Shown: one piece after another, positions 17,074 to 26,214 of the stretch
Layout: each line of letters starts with the position of its first letter
Numbering within the stretch: the stretch's first letter is position 1
From: Alphaproteobacteria bacterium BRH_c36
Lineage (GTDB): Bacteria > Pseudomonadota > Alphaproteobacteria > Rhizobiales > Hyphomicrobiaceae
Direction: 5' to 3'
Length of the DNA: 61,740 bases
NCBI GenBank assembly: GCA_001516065.1
Contig: LOEV01000170.1
Location: 1-61,740, forward strand
Position numbers and translations under genes: made by a program
Notes under the pieces: model-generated
Told to the model about the DNA's origin: nothing
Database searches by the model: none
What the model saw: only the letters and a program-made list of their open reading frames with translations

Positions 17074-17565
17074 ATGAACTGGCTTGAAGATATTGGCATC
17101 AACCATACTCATACCCCGGAATGGGAAATTGCTATTCGTTTACTACTAGCTGCGTTGTTCGCAGCAGCGATCGGTTTCGAAAGGGAGCTAAAGGCCCGTG
17201 GGGCCGGCCTGCGCACACATATGCTTACGGCGCTAGGCGCGGCGTTGTTCACCGTCATCACGTTCGAGATATTTCACGAAGTTCGTGGGATAGAAGGCGG
17301 TGGCAGCGTCGATCCGATCCGCATCATCGAGGCTGTCACGGCCGGCGTTTCCTTCCTCGCCGCTGGAACCATCATTCACGGACGCGGGCAAGTACAAGGA
17401 TTAACGACGGGGGCTGGGATATGGATAGCCGGCGCCATCGGAGTTGCTTGCGGAAGCGGCTACTATGTCATTGCCTTCTTTGGCGTTCTTCTCGCCCTTA
17501 TTATCATTGTTGTGCTGAGGTGGTTCGAGCGTGACGCACTCGACACGAAACCCAACGCCGATTGA
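17074..17565 (+). CDS. MgtC/SapB family membrane protein
   Basis: 163 residues with four to five membrane helices. The family core is clear: RLLLAALFAAAIGFERELKARGAGLRTHMLTALGAALF, then EAVTAGVSFLAAGTIIHGRG and QGLTTGAGIWIAGAIGVACGSG. MgtC-type proteins modulate ATP synthase or Mg2+ stress responses; many environmental SapB homologues have no known role. ATG 17074 is used; GTG 17059 in frame is an alternative. No operon partner. Confidence 0.88.
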   Translation: MNWLEDIGINHTHTPEWEIAIRLLLAALFAAAIGFERELKARGAGLRTHMLTALGAALFTVITFEIFHEVRGIEGGGSVDPIRIIEAVTAGVSFLAAGTIIHGRGQVQGLTTGAGIWIAGAIGVACGSGYYVIAFFGVLLALIIIVVLRWFERDALDTKPNAD

Positions 17566-17577
17566 GATCAATAGCAA

Positions 17578-17835
17578 TCAACCAATTGGCTCGTCGCTGC
17601 TGCCATCGACTTCTGGGCGAAGAGATTTCAGCGAGTGTTCGATATCCAAGAGCAGCTCCGAGTGTCGAGAATACCCACCTCGGCGCATTAGATCCGCATG
17701 CCACGTCTCGAATATCTCGCGCTTTTGCGACGCTGAGAAATCGTTTGCGGTCAGTACCTCGAATGGCGAAGAAAAATCCCCGGCTAAATAGAGTTCGACA
17801 TGCGGCGGTTTGTCAGTGTGCTTGTCGTAGGTCAT
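17578..17835 (-). CDS. Hypothetical protein, 85 residues
   Basis: An open frame with a plausible protein (HVELYLAGDFSSPFEVLTAN, then KREIFETWHADLMRRGGYSR, a charged amphipathic segment). AAGGGAAG lies about 9 bases before the ATG. No family recognised. It is convergent with mgtC, 12 bases apart. Codon use is less biased than in neighbours, as is the whole stretch 17.5-18.3 kb, so this may be an accessory patch. Confidence 0.5.
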   Translation of the reverse strand: MTYDKHTDKPPHVELYLAGDFSSPFEVLTANDFSASQKREIFETWHADLMRRGGYSRHSELLLDIEHSLKSLRPEVDGSSDEPIG

Positions 17836-17962
17836 CAGAGGCCGTCTTCCCTTTTGGACCAGTGAGGATTAACGTTCCAGACTATCAATCGTTCCCTTGT
17901 TGGAACCGATGGCGCTTTCCATGCATTGCACGTAATCACGGTGGCAACCGTGTAAGAAGGGG

Positions 17963-18323
17963 AGGCTTCCAAAGCAGAACTCATAACCAGCTATCGAGTT
18001 CGCGGAACGAAGGTGCTGAGCGCGGGTGGCAAAGGCATCGGGGAGATTTTATCGGCAAGGTCACCGGGAAAGTGGCATACGCTGTAACGAAGTTCGGAAG
18101 TTTCATGGGGTTGGGAGGAGACTACTATCCGATCCCCTGGCAAGCGCTCACGTACGTTGCCAGTCGCGAGGCCTTTGCGACGGACATCACGGAGGACAAA
18201 CTCAAGGCCGCGCCGACCTACGAAAAGGCCGATCTGCACGACCGGGAAGAGGCTCGGAGGATCCACCAGCACTTTGGGGTGCCGTTCTCCTGGAGAGAGA
18301 ATTGCCAGATTCCTTGTGGGTAA
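17963..18323 (+). pseudogene. Frameshifted PRC-barrel domain gene remnant
   Basis: The first half reads in one frame as ELITSYRVRGTKVLSAGGK then GIGEI; the second half, in another frame, as GKVTGKVAYAVTKFG, then PIPWQALTYVA and ending RRIHQHFGVPFSW. Joined, these match a PRC-barrel stress protein of about 115 residues. The frame change falls at about 18030-18045, where roughly ten residues are also missing. No start codon with a ribosome site is visible, since a TAA lies at 17953. PRC-barrel proteins of this type are common in rhizobia, role unknown. Confidence 0.6.
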
Positions 18324-18372
18324 GGCCGTGTAGCTCGACTGCGCCATAGCTGCGCGAATCGAGGAGGTCAAG

Positions 18373-19518
18373 GTGAGTGAAGTTTCGGCAATCCGCGGGC
18401 TTTGCGCGAAGGCAGACGTCGGAATCGACGGCGGACGGTCGTGGGATATTCGTGTCCGTGATCAGCGCTTCTATGACTGCGTGATTGCCGACGGCTCGCT
18501 CGGACTGGGCGAGGCCTACATGCGAGGATACTGGGAGGCTAACGATCTCTTCGGGTGTATCTCGCATATTCTGTCGTGTGATCAACTTTGCGCACACAAA
18601 AATTATGGCTGGCGAACGTCGTTGGCGTTTCTCAAGGCACGGCTGTTGAACGTGCAATCTATTTCACAAACCCGCAGTCTTGCGGACGTCCACTATAACT
18701 TGAACACGGAATTGTTCGAGCACATGCTTGGGCCTTCGATGGCCTATTCTTGTGCCTATTGGTTGAACGCTGCAACACTCGATGACGCGCAGATCGCGAA
18801 ATTCGATCTTATTTGCCGCAAGCTTCACCTCAAAGAGGGCGAACGTCTCCTCGATATCGGGTGCGGCTGGGGAGGCTTTGCCCATTACGCGGCTGAGAAT
18901 TACGGCGTCGAAGTCGTGGGGATTACCGTTGCAGACGAACAGGCCGCCTATGCGCGCGAGCTCTGCACCGGTCTGCCGGTGGAAATCTTTTGCGGCGACT
19001 ACCGCGAATTCCCCACGGCCGAAATCTGCTTCGACAAAGCCGCATCAATCGGCATGATCGAGCATGTCGGCACGCGCAATTACCGCACGTTATTCTCGAC
19101 CGTCGAATCCGCGTTGCGTCCGCGCGGACTTTTCCTGCTGCATTCGATCACCAGCCCGGTTTCGAGCGAGGTCGGCGAACCATGGCTGACGACCTATATA
19201 TTTCCCGGCGGCGTGCTCCCCTCGATGCGCCAGCTAAGTGAGTCCGCAGAACGACTGTTCGTGCTTCAGGACATGCAGAACATCGGCCCGCATTACACGC
19301 CGACCCTTCGCGCATGGCTCGATAACTTCGAGGCGTGGTGGGAGACCGCCAGTCCCTATGCGAAGCCGAGCATCTGGAATTCACAGGAAGCCTTCTACAG
19401 GATGTGGCGCTACTACCTGTCGAGCTGTGCAGCAGAGTTCCATGTCGGAGGCAGCCAGGTCGCTCAGCTGGTCTACTCGAAAGGACACTTGCCTGGGTGC
19501 TACACGGCGGCGCGGTAG
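18373..19518 (+). CDS. cfa: Cyclopropane-fatty-acyl-phospholipid synthase family methyltransferase
   Basis: 381 residues, the same length as E. coli Cfa (382). The N-terminal domain contains GSLGLGEAYMRGYWEANDLF; the SAM-binding core is LLDIGCGWGGFAHYAAENYGVEVVGIT (about 160-186); the later FDKAASIGMIEHVGTRNY and FPGGVLPSM are signature segments. It adds a methylene bridge across unsaturated acyl chains of membrane phospholipids, usually in stationary phase or stress. The start is GTG 18373, with GGAGG 8 bases upstream. It directly follows the PRC-barrel remnant. Confidence 0.93.
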   Translation: MSEVSAIRGLCAKADVGIDGGRSWDIRVRDQRFYDCVIADGSLGLGEAYMRGYWEANDLFGCISHILSCDQLCAHKNYGWRTSLAFLKARLLNVQSISQTRSLADVHYNLNTELFEHMLGPSMAYSCAYWLNAATLDDAQIAKFDLICRKLHLKEGERLLDIGCGWGGFAHYAAENYGVEVVGITVADEQAAYARELCTGLPVEIFCGDYREFPTAEICFDKAASIGMIEHVGTRNYRTLFSTVESALRPRGLFLLHSITSPVSSEVGEPWLTTYIFPGGVLPSMRQLSESAERLFVLQDMQNIGPHYTPTLRAWLDNFEAWWETASPYAKPSIWNSQEAFYRMWRYYLSSCAAEFHVGGSQVAQLVYSKGHLPGCYTAAR

Positions 19519-19548
19519 AAGCAACGCTCGTTGTTTGAGTTCGCGAAG

Positions 19549-19728
19549 CTATCTTCCGGCACCAGTCAGGCTCAACGCCAGCACGAGAACAACACCCCCA
19601 AGGAGACCCGCGATGAACACGACGCGCTGCCAACGCCGGCGCAGGATAATCTCGCCTTGCCGAGCTTTTTCGGCCGGATATTCCCGCCTCTCGTTACCGG
19701 TTGGATTAACTTGCTTATCTTTTGACAT
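19549..19728 (-). CDS. Small single-span membrane protein, 59 residues
   Basis: Reading from ATG 19728 to TAG 19551: a charged cytoplasmic part (MSKDKQVNPTGNERREYPAE) with ARQGEIILRRRWQR, then a single hydrophobic span [17 protein letters not shown] and a short tail. This layout (charged N-terminus, GEIILR, one helix) is seen in small rhizobial membrane proteins with no assigned function. It lies downstream of the formate dehydrogenase genes on the same strand, so it may belong to that transcript. Confidence 0.6.
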   Translation of the reverse strand: MSKDKQVNPTGNERREYPAEKARQGEIILRRRWQRVVFIAGLLGGVVLVLALSLTGAGR

Positions 19729-19758
19729 GACGCACAGTTCCTTGAGCCGTTCGCTCCG

Positions 19759-19902
19759 TCACCTGGGGTTCGGTGCATTGAGCACAACGCTGCGATCCGA
19801 TTGCGCCTTGTCCTTCATCGACACCTGCAGAGTGTCGAGGCCATAGAGGCCTACCGCCAGCAGAACCACGGCGGCGCAAAGACCGAATACAAAACTCCTC
19901 AT
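19759..19902 (-). CDS. Very small membrane or exported protein, 47 residues
   Basis: ATG 19902 to TGA 19759: MRSFVFGLCAAVVLLAVGLY then GLDTLQVSMKDKAQSDRSVV and a Pro-rich end. The N-terminal 20 residues form a hydrophobic signal anchor. AGGTGA lies 9 bases before the ATG. It begins 18 bases after the fdoI stop and is probably translated from the fdo message; a role in the membrane formate dehydrogenase is only a positional guess. Confidence 0.5.
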   Translation of the reverse strand: MRSFVFGLCAAVVLLAVGLYGLDTLQVSMKDKAQSDRSVVLNAPNPR

Positions 19903-19920
19903 TCCAGATCACCTCGCAAA

Positions 19921-21207
19921 TTACTCGCCAGCCGCCGGCGATGGGCGCGACGATTTTGAATTCGAAAGACGCTTGGTCGAACGCGACCCATCCGTAATCC
20001 TGTCGTACCAGATGCTGTGGTGTTCCTTGGCCCAGTTCTCATCGACTTGCCCGGACCACATGGCGTCGATGGCACCCTGCATTCCGACAGTGCCGATGTA
20101 GATATGGCCGATTATCAGCGCGATCATCAAAAGGCCGATTGCTGCGTGAACCAATTGTGCCCACTGCATCCCGACGTAGCCGAAAAGCGCGAATGGAAAC
20201 ATCAGGATCAGTCCTGAGGCAAAGGCAGACACTCCGCCGATTACAACGCCCCAAAAGACGATCTTCTGACCGGCATTGAACCGCCGGGCCGGTGGATTGG
20301 GGCTGTCCTCGCTCGCAAAACCGCCGCCGGCTTTGAGCCAGTTCCAATCGAGTCGCGTTGGAACGTTGTCGCGTACCCACAACGCGATCATGATGCAGAC
20401 ACCGACGATGAAAGGGACCATCGAGGCCATATGGGTCCAGGCCGAAACCTGCGCCAGCGTGCCCATGGCCTCTGGGCCGATAACCGGCAGGAGCAGTGGC
20501 GTGCCGTAGAGAATGACGAGACCAGTCAGTGCGAGAAGAACGAAAGCGGTGGCGGTCATCCAGTGGTTGGCGCGCTCGGCCGCGTCAAAGCGTTCGACCG
20601 TCGTTCCTGCCGGCCCTTCCGCGATCCGGATCCGGCCGCGCGCAAATAGAAAGAGCGCCAGCGCAAGCAAGACGCCGAGGATCAGCCAGCCACCTCCATA
20701 GGCGACCGCGCCGTTGCGCTCACGGCGCCAGTCGCGGCCTTCAGGCTGCTCCAGGATATCGGCGTTTTCGTAAGGCAGCGAACTGGTCCCACGAATCATA
20801 TCGGGTTTGCGCAGGATCGCCGTTACATCGCCTGGAGCCCGCCATTTTTCCACGATCTCTCGGGAGCGGGCGACACCTTGGCGGGCCGTTAGATCTGCCT
20901 GTGGAGCACCGCCCGTCGCGACATTGACTCCATCGACCGTTTCACTCTGTGTCCGGTCATAGAGAAGTCGGGAGCGATCCCTAAGAGCGTCGGCTGCGAC
21001 GACACCCGATGCTGCACCAGGCGACCCAGTTGCTTCGATACTAACCGTTGGCTCTACGAGCGCCTCCGGCCCCATACTCGCGAAGGCGAGCCAAGCGAGC
21101 GAGACGAGCATCAGGAGTGCGACGATTCCACCCGCGATGCGCGCACTGGACATGGTGGGTCTGTCGGGTCTGCGTTCATTACCCGAAGGATGAGCATTCG
21201 CTGCCAT
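19921..21207 (-). CDS. fdoI: Formate dehydrogenase gamma subunit (cytochrome b)
   Basis: 428 residues. The first 150 contain a signal anchor (IAGGIVALLMLVSLAWLAF) and a hydrophilic region; the cytochrome b part follows with GGWLILGVLLALALFLFA, ERANHWMTATAFVLLALTG and QLVHAAIGLLMIALIIGHI, providing haem b histidines. It anchors the enzyme in the inner membrane and passes electrons to quinone. It is longer than E. coli FdoI (about 211), because of the N-terminal extension shared by many alphaproteobacteria. ATG 21207 overlaps the fdoH stop (TGATG) with GGAGG 7-8 bases upstream. Confidence 0.92.
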   Translation of the reverse strand: MAANAHPSGNERRPDRPTMSSARIAGGIVALLMLVSLAWLAFASMGPEALVEPTVSIEATGSPGAASGVVAADALRDRSRLLYDRTQSETVDGVNVATGGAPQADLTARQGVARSREIVEKWRAPGDVTAILRKPDMIRGTSSLPYENADILEQPEGRDWRRERNGAVAYGGGWLILGVLLALALFLFARGRIRIAEGPAGTTVERFDAAERANHWMTATAFVLLALTGLVILYGTPLLLPVIGPEAMGTLAQVSAWTHMASMVPFIVGVCIMIALWVRDNVPTRLDWNWLKAGGGFASEDSPNPPARRFNAGQKIVFWGVVIGGVSAFASGLILMFPFALFGYVGMQWAQLVHAAIGLLMIALIIGHIYIGTVGMQGAIDAMWSGQVDENWAKEHHSIWYDRITDGSRSTKRLSNSKSSRPSPAAGE

Positions 21208-21803
21208 CAGCCTGCCTCCGATCCGTAATAGGCGGAGGACCAACCCCAGGCTCCAGATCCGTAGCCGCGCTTCTCAACCCGGGAGCGATATATGTCGGCA
21301 ACGACGTCGCCGTCTCCGGCGAGCAGGGCTCGGGTGGAGCAAACCTCCGCGCACAGTGGCAGCTTGCCTTCCGCGATGCGGTTACTGCCGTACTTCCGGA
21401 TCTCCGCTTCCGACCCGTTCTCTTCAGGACCACCGGCGCAATAAGTGCACTTATCCATCTTGCCGCGACTGCCAAAGTTGGTTGCCTGCGGATATTGCGG
21501 TGCTCCGAAGGGACAGGCGTAGAAGCAGTAGCCACAGCCAATGCAGGTATCCTTGTCGTGAAGCACGACGCCGATGTCTGTTTGATAGATGCAATTCACG
21601 GGGCAGACGGCAATGCAGGGCGCATCGGTGCAATGCATGCACGAAGTTGCGATGGACCGCTCGCCCGGCTCACCATCGTTGATCGTGACGACGCGGCGGC
21701 GAAGCATTCCCCACGGTACATCGTTCTCGTTCTTACAGGCTGTGGTGCAGGCGTTGCACTCGATGCAACGTTCGGCGTCACACAGAAACTTCATGCGGGC
21801 CAT
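21207..21803 (-). CDS. fdoH: Formate dehydrogenase beta subunit, four [4Fe-4S] ferredoxin
   Basis: 198 residues rich in Cys clusters: CDAERCIECNACTTACKNEN, TSCMHCTDAPCIAVCP, DKDTCIGCGYCFYACPFG and DKCTYCAGG, enough for four [4Fe-4S] centres linking the Mo site to cytochrome b. Unlike E. coli FdoH it lacks a long C-terminal membrane helix. ATG 21803 follows GGAGG. It lies 34 bases after fdoG and is translationally coupled to fdoI. Confidence 0.94.
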   Translation of the reverse strand: MARMKFLCDAERCIECNACTTACKNENDVPWGMLRRRVVTINDGEPGERSIATSCMHCTDAPCIAVCPVNCIYQTDIGVVLHDKDTCIGCGYCFYACPFGAPQYPQATNFGSRGKMDKCTYCAGGPEENGSEAEIRKYGSNRIAEGKLPLCAEVCSTRALLAGDGDVVADIYRSRVEKRGYGSGAWGWSSAYYGSEAG

Positions 21804-21837
21804 GGAGCTGTCCTCCGGTATTCCAGTGCTGTAGGCG

Positions 21838-24800
21838 TCAAGCCTTCTCAATCCGGCAGATCGTGGCCTTCGACTCCTGCATGAAGGTCACGACGTCGTA
21901 GCCGTAAGTTGCCGCCGTGTTTGCGGCCTCTCCCAAGACGTAGGGAACCGTACCTGCGGGGTAGCGCTCTTCGAGGGATTTTCCCTGCCACCAGCCGCCG
22001 AAATGGAATGGCATAAATACCGCGCCCTTGCCGATGCGGTTGGTGACCTGAGCGGCGACCCGAACCCGCGCCTTTTCCGGCGTGATGAGCCAGATCATCT
22101 CGCCATCCGAAAGGCTGAGACTTTCCGCGTCTTCGGGGTTGATCTCCGCAAACATCTCCTGCTGCAACTCCGCCAGCCATTTGTTGGAGCGCGTTTCGTC
22201 GCCACCGCCCTCGTATTCCACGAGACGCCCTGTCGTCAGGATCATGGGGAACTCGCCCGAAACGTCCTTCTCCTGGATCGACCAGAAGAGAGTCGGCAGG
22301 CGGAAATCCTTGCGGTCGTCGTAGGTGCGGTATTTTGGAATGAGGTCGCGGCGCACCGTGTAAAGCGGTTCGCGGTGAACAGGAATCGGATCCGGGAAGT
22401 TCCAGACGAGAGCCCGCGCGCGTCCATTGCCGAATGGCGCGAGGCCGTTGGCGATCGCAACGCGCTGGATGCCGCCAGACAGGTCGGTTTTCCAGTTGAC
22501 ACGCAGAATTCTGGAAAGGACTTCGTCGCTTGCGTGGATCGGGAGCTGGTCGGCTCCGCCACCCTCGCCACCGGAAAATTCCGCTTCGCCCTTGTCCTGG
22601 GTTTTGCCCTTATCCTGGTTTTCGCCGGATTTGCCGCTCGGACCAGCGCCGTCGTGCGCCAGATAGGCGGCGACAGCCTCCCTCGCGAGGGGTGTCAGAT
22701 CCTTGAAGTCCAACTCTTCTAGTCGCTCCCTGCCCGCGGAAACGTCAGGTTCCCGGCTTGCAAGCTGCGTGTTATCGAGCAAGCGCTTAGCTTCGTCGTC
22801 TTTGATCTCCAACAGGCGGTGAGCGTACTCTCCCGCTCCGATCGCCACGATTATCAGCTTCTCGCGGGGTGTCAGGTGTTTTGTCAGTCCGAGCTTCTCG
22901 AGAACAGCGAGAGTCATCTCGGGATAGCCGTCCTTGATGAGCGAGTCTTTGGTATGGGACTTGGAAGCGAGCAGATTCTGGCCTTCGTGCTCGACGCCCC
23001 AGCGGGCGCGGAACGGCAGTCCACCTTCGGAAACGGGCTTCGATACATCGTAGAGAAGCGGCGTGCCGGGGTGCTTCTGGTCGCCGGAACCCCAACATGG
23101 CCAGGGCAGCCCGTAATATTCGCCCTTTACGGGACCGCTCATGCCCATCAGCGTCGTCGGATCGAAGTCCTGCTGGTTGGCCATGTGCAGCTTGAGCCGC
23201 TCGGGCGTCTGGCCAGTGTAGCCGATGGTCCAGGTGCCCCGGTTCAGCTCGCGCAACAGGTCTTCGGCGACGGGTTCACCATTCTTCACTTCAATGTGTT
23301 TGAACAATTCGTCGGCGAACCCGAGCTTTTGCGCCAGAAGGTGGACGATCTCGTAGTCGCCTTTCGCTTCGAAAATCGGGTCGATTATCTTATCGCGCCA
23401 CTGGAGCGACCGGTTCGAGTTCGTGACCGAACCGGCAATTTCCATCGTTGAACCCGCTGGGAGCAGATAAACACCATCGGTCCGATCGCTCATCACCGCA
23501 GTCATTGTCGGCACGGGATCGATGATGACCAGCAGGTCGAGTTTCTCCAGCGCCTTCTTGAGATCGGGCCCTCGGGTCTGTGAGTTTGGCGCGTGTCCCC
23601 AGAAGATCATGCCTGCGATGCTCGAGGGCTGATCGATGTTTTCAGGTGCCTCCAGCACGCCGTCGAACCAGCGCGAGACGGGCATGCCCTTGCGCTCCAT
23701 CAACTCTTTCGATGCGAAACGCCCCTTCAGGTAATCGTAGTCCACGTCCCACACGCGTGCCCAATGCTTCCAGGCGCCTTCGGCGAGTCCGTAGTAGCCT
23801 GGAAGCGTGTCGCACAACACACCGAGGTCGGTGGCCCCCTGCACGTTATCGTGGCCGCGGAAGATGTTCGCGCCGCCGCCCGATTTCCCGATGTTTCCAA
23901 GCGCCAGTTGCAGTATCGAGGCGGCCCGGGTCTTGTTGTTGCCGATCGTTGATTGCGTGAGCCCCATGCACCAGATCAGCGTGCCTGGACGGTTCTCGGA
24001 TATGATGCGGGCCACCCGTTCGATCTGCTCTGCTGGAACACCTGAAATGTTGGCAGCGACATCGGGCGGGTAATTCTCGACCACTTTGCGCACCTTGTCG
24101 AACCCGAAGACGCGCTCTTCGATGTACTCTTTGTCCTCCCAGCCATTCTGGAAAATGTGATGCAGCACGCCCCACATGAAGGCGACGTCCGCTCCGGGCC
24201 GGATACGTACGAATTCATCTGCGTGGGCCGCCGTACGGGTAAATCGCGGATCGACGACGATGAGCTTGGCGCCGTTCTCCTTCGCCCGCAAAAGATGCTG
24301 CATTGAAACGGGGTGCGCCTCGGCCGGATTGCCGCCCAGCAGAAAAATCGACTTCGAGTTGTGTATGTCGTTGAAAGTGTTCGTCATCGCGCCGTAGCCG
24401 TAGGTATTAGCGACGCCTGCGACGGTGGTGGAGTGACAGATGCGGGCTTGGTGATCTGTATTGTTGGTCCCCCAGAACGCTGCAAACTTGCGGTGAAGAT
24501 AACCGGCTTCGTTGGAGAACTTAGCCGAGCCTAGCCAGTAGACGGCATCGGGCCCTTGCTGCTCGCGGATATCGAGAAGCTTATCGCCGATCTCCTCTAT
24601 TGCCTGATCCCAGCTGATGCGCTTCCACTTTCCGCCAGCGAGCTTGGTGGGGTACTTCAAGCGCCGTTCGCCGATTGCGAGTTCACGCGTGGCAGCACCC
24701 TTGGCGCAGTGCGTCCCAAGATTGATGGGGCTCTCGAAAGCCGGTTCCTGTCCGACCCAGACTCCATCCTTCACCTCTGCCCAAATCGAACAGCCAACTG

Positions 24801-25038
24801 CGCAGAACGGACAAATTGTCTTCTTTCGCTCAATTTTCGTTCCACCCGCTTCGCGCTTCGCATCCGCAGCACGAAGGCGCCGTGCCCCGATAAGGGAATG
24901 ACCTGCAGCGGCTGCGCTCGCGATGCCGGAAGTCTGCAGAAAAGCGCGGCGTGAAAAAGAGCCGGTGATCGAGGAGCCACCAGCTTCAATGAGTGCGCCG
25001 GCCTGCGGCGTCGTTTTGCGGCTGCGTCTTTTAAGCAT
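21838..25038 (-). CDS. fdoG: Formate dehydrogenase alpha subunit, Mo/W-bis-MGD, cysteine type
   Basis: 1066 residues. A twin-arginine signal (FSRRAFLQTSG, about 28-38) sends it folded to the periplasm. The [4Fe-4S] motif is C76-x2-C79-x3-C83 with C111. The active-site residue that is selenocysteine in E. coli (ARV-U-H) is Cys201 here (ARICHSTTV), read from an ordinary codon. It oxidises formate to CO2 and feeds electrons through FdoH and FdoI to quinone. ATG 25038 has CGGAGG 8 bases upstream. A low-complexity Gly/Lys/Glu/Asp insert (about 800-840) is a family-variable loop. Confidence 0.95.
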   Translation of the reverse strand: MLKRRSRKTTPQAGALIEAGGSSITGSFSRRAFLQTSGIASAAAAGHSLIGARRLRAADAKREAGGTKIERKKTICPFCAVGCSIWAEVKDGVWVGQEPAFESPINLGTHCAKGAATRELAIGERRLKYPTKLAGGKWKRISWDQAIEEIGDKLLDIREQQGPDAVYWLGSAKFSNEAGYLHRKFAAFWGTNNTDHQARICHSTTVAGVANTYGYGAMTNTFNDIHNSKSIFLLGGNPAEAHPVSMQHLLRAKENGAKLIVVDPRFTRTAAHADEFVRIRPGADVAFMWGVLHHIFQNGWEDKEYIEERVFGFDKVRKVVENYPPDVAANISGVPAEQIERVARIISENRPGTLIWCMGLTQSTIGNNKTRAASILQLALGNIGKSGGGANIFRGHDNVQGATDLGVLCDTLPGYYGLAEGAWKHWARVWDVDYDYLKGRFASKELMERKGMPVSRWFDGVLEAPENIDQPSSIAGMIFWGHAPNSQTRGPDLKKALEKLDLLVIIDPVPTMTAVMSDRTDGVYLLPAGSTMEIAGSVTNSNRSLQWRDKIIDPIFEAKGDYEIVHLLAQKLGFADELFKHIEVKNGEPVAEDLLRELNRGTWTIGYTGQTPERLKLHMANQQDFDPTTLMGMSGPVKGEYYGLPWPCWGSGDQKHPGTPLLYDVSKPVSEGGLPFRARWGVEHEGQNLLASKSHTKDSLIKDGYPEMTLAVLEKLGLTKHLTPREKLIIVAIGAGEYAHRLLEIKDDEAKRLLDNTQLASREPDVSAGRERLEELDFKDLTPLAREAVAAYLAHDGAGPSGKSGENQDKGKTQDKGEAEFSGGEGGGADQLPIHASDEVLSRILRVNWKTDLSGGIQRVAIANGLAPFGNGRARALVWNFPDPIPVHREPLYTVRRDLIPKYRTYDDRKDFRLPTLFWSIQEKDVSGEFPMILTTGRLVEYEGGGDETRSNKWLAELQQEMFAEINPEDAESLSLSDGEMIWLITPEKARVRVAAQVTNRIGKGAVFMPFHFGGWWQGKSLEERYPAGTVPYVLGEAANTAATYGYDVVTFMQESKATICRIEKA

Positions 25039-25100
25039 GACAATCCTCCGTCCGAGGCGTGCGGGACGCTTCAGCAAGATGCTGCTCTATTATCGGCGTT

Positions 25101-25343
25101 TCATCGTCGTGCCAGCGCGTAGTAGGTGCGAACGTGCGCGGTTTCTCGATAGGCGGTCTCGTCTGCTGCCACCGCTTCCTCGAACGGTTCATCAACAGCC
25201 AGCGCCGCTGCAGGCGCGATGGCTGCTGCGGTGGCGGTCGTTGACGACAGTTTGCCAAGGAAGCTGCGGCGAGTGACGGGCGAGGATCCGAAACCTTCGA
25301 CAACACTGGACGCGTGTCCGATATTTGGGATCGTGCGTGTCAT
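25101..25343 (-). CDS. Small Tat-signal protein preceding formate dehydrogenase
   Basis: 80 residues with a twin-arginine motif (PVTRRSFLGKL) and a hydrophobic stretch TATAAAIAPAAALAV, then a short hydrophilic tail ending TYYALARR. This matches the family of about 66-80 residue Tat-targeted proteins found just upstream of fdoG in many proteobacteria; the role is unknown, perhaps export or assembly of the alpha subunit. It is the first gene of the fdo operon, 62 bases before fdoG. Confidence 0.72.
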   Translation of the reverse strand: MTRTIPNIGHASSVVEGFGSSPVTRRSFLGKLSSTTATAAAIAPAAALAVDEPFEEAVAADETAYRETAHVRTYYALARR

Positions 25344-25563
25344 TGATGTGCAAACTCCCGGCCCTCGGAAGGGTTCCCGAAGATGCAAGGAAAATTTCAG
25401 ACGCTAGAGGAACCCATACGCCGATGAGCCGTTGAAATATTACCCGGCTGACTTTCTATCTGTTATCGAACGAGTATTTATTCGAATGAGAGCTGAAATT
25501 CATTGCTCCACATCCTCCCATTGTCGCGTTCCAAGCGGCAAGGATACAGGTGACGAACTCTTT

Positions 25564-26214
25564 GTGCGAACGTTCCTGTTTTTCATTGCACTTTACCTGA
25601 CCATCAACTTCGTCGATCGGGCGGTCGCAGTCGTCGCAAGTGGTCCATTGAGCCGGCACATGCTGGGGCATATCGCTTTGATGAACCTCGTGGCCCCTCT
25701 GGCAGCTCTCGCACTCATTAGAGGCAAATGGGTTCCCACTGCACTTCCTTTTGCTGCGCTCGCGGCAGCCACAGCCTTGCAGCTCCTGCTTTTGTGGGGA
25801 TGGCATGCACCGCCTGTACTCACCGCATCGCTAGAACGGCCTATTATTCACTTTCTTGCCTCCGCGACGCTCAGCATTTCTGCTCTCTGGTTCTGGCTCG
25901 CGGTGTTCACGATCTCCGGTGCGCGGCGATGGGAGGCCATCGCGGCGCTACTGATCACCGGCAAGCTCTTCTGCCTTCTGGGGGCGCTGCTGATTTTCGC
26001 GCCGCGCACGTTATACGTCTGTGCGGCGACATCCATCTGTGCGCCCGGCGTGCCGGCTTCACTCGACGACCAGCAGATGGCCGGCGTACTCATGGTCGTT
26101 GCCTGTCCCCTGACCTACGTTACAGCCGGCGTGATCATCGCCGCCAGATGGCTTTTTGAGCTTTCGCAACGCGAGCCTACTGCGATACCACGAGCGCGGG
26201 AGGTAGAGGCGTGA
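25564..26214 (+). CDS. Cytochrome c oxidase assembly factor, CtaG (caa3) family
   Basis: 216 residues from GTG 25564, about six membrane helices, with RHMLGHIALMNLVAPLAALAL, LLLWGWHAPPVL and the SLDDQQMAGVLMVVACPL segment typical of the caa3-type CtaG family. It helps copper delivery to the oxidase encoded downstream. AGGTGA lies 9 bases before the GTG; in-frame ATG 25486 or TTG 25432 would add a hydrophilic head with unusual composition. It overlaps the next gene by 4 bases and is the first gene of the oxidase operon. Confidence 0.8.
   Translation: MRTFLFFIALYLTINFVDRAVAVVASGPLSRHMLGHIALMNLVAPLAALALIRGKWVPTALPFAALAAATALQLLLLWGWHAPPVLTASLERPIIHFLASATLSISALWFWLAVFTISGARRWEAIAALLITGKLFCLLGALLIFAPRTLYVCAATSICAPGVPASLDDQQMAGVLMVVACPLTYVTAGVIIAARWLFELSQREPTAIPRAREVEA

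Noticed and set aside
19531-19725. A 64-residue plus-strand frame after cfa
   Set aside because: It is antisense to the 59-residue membrane protein, which has better hydrophobic pattern and context.
21838-25038. Possible selenocysteine in formate dehydrogenase
   Set aside because: The active-site residue is encoded by a normal Cys codon and there is no in-frame TGA, so no recoding is needed.
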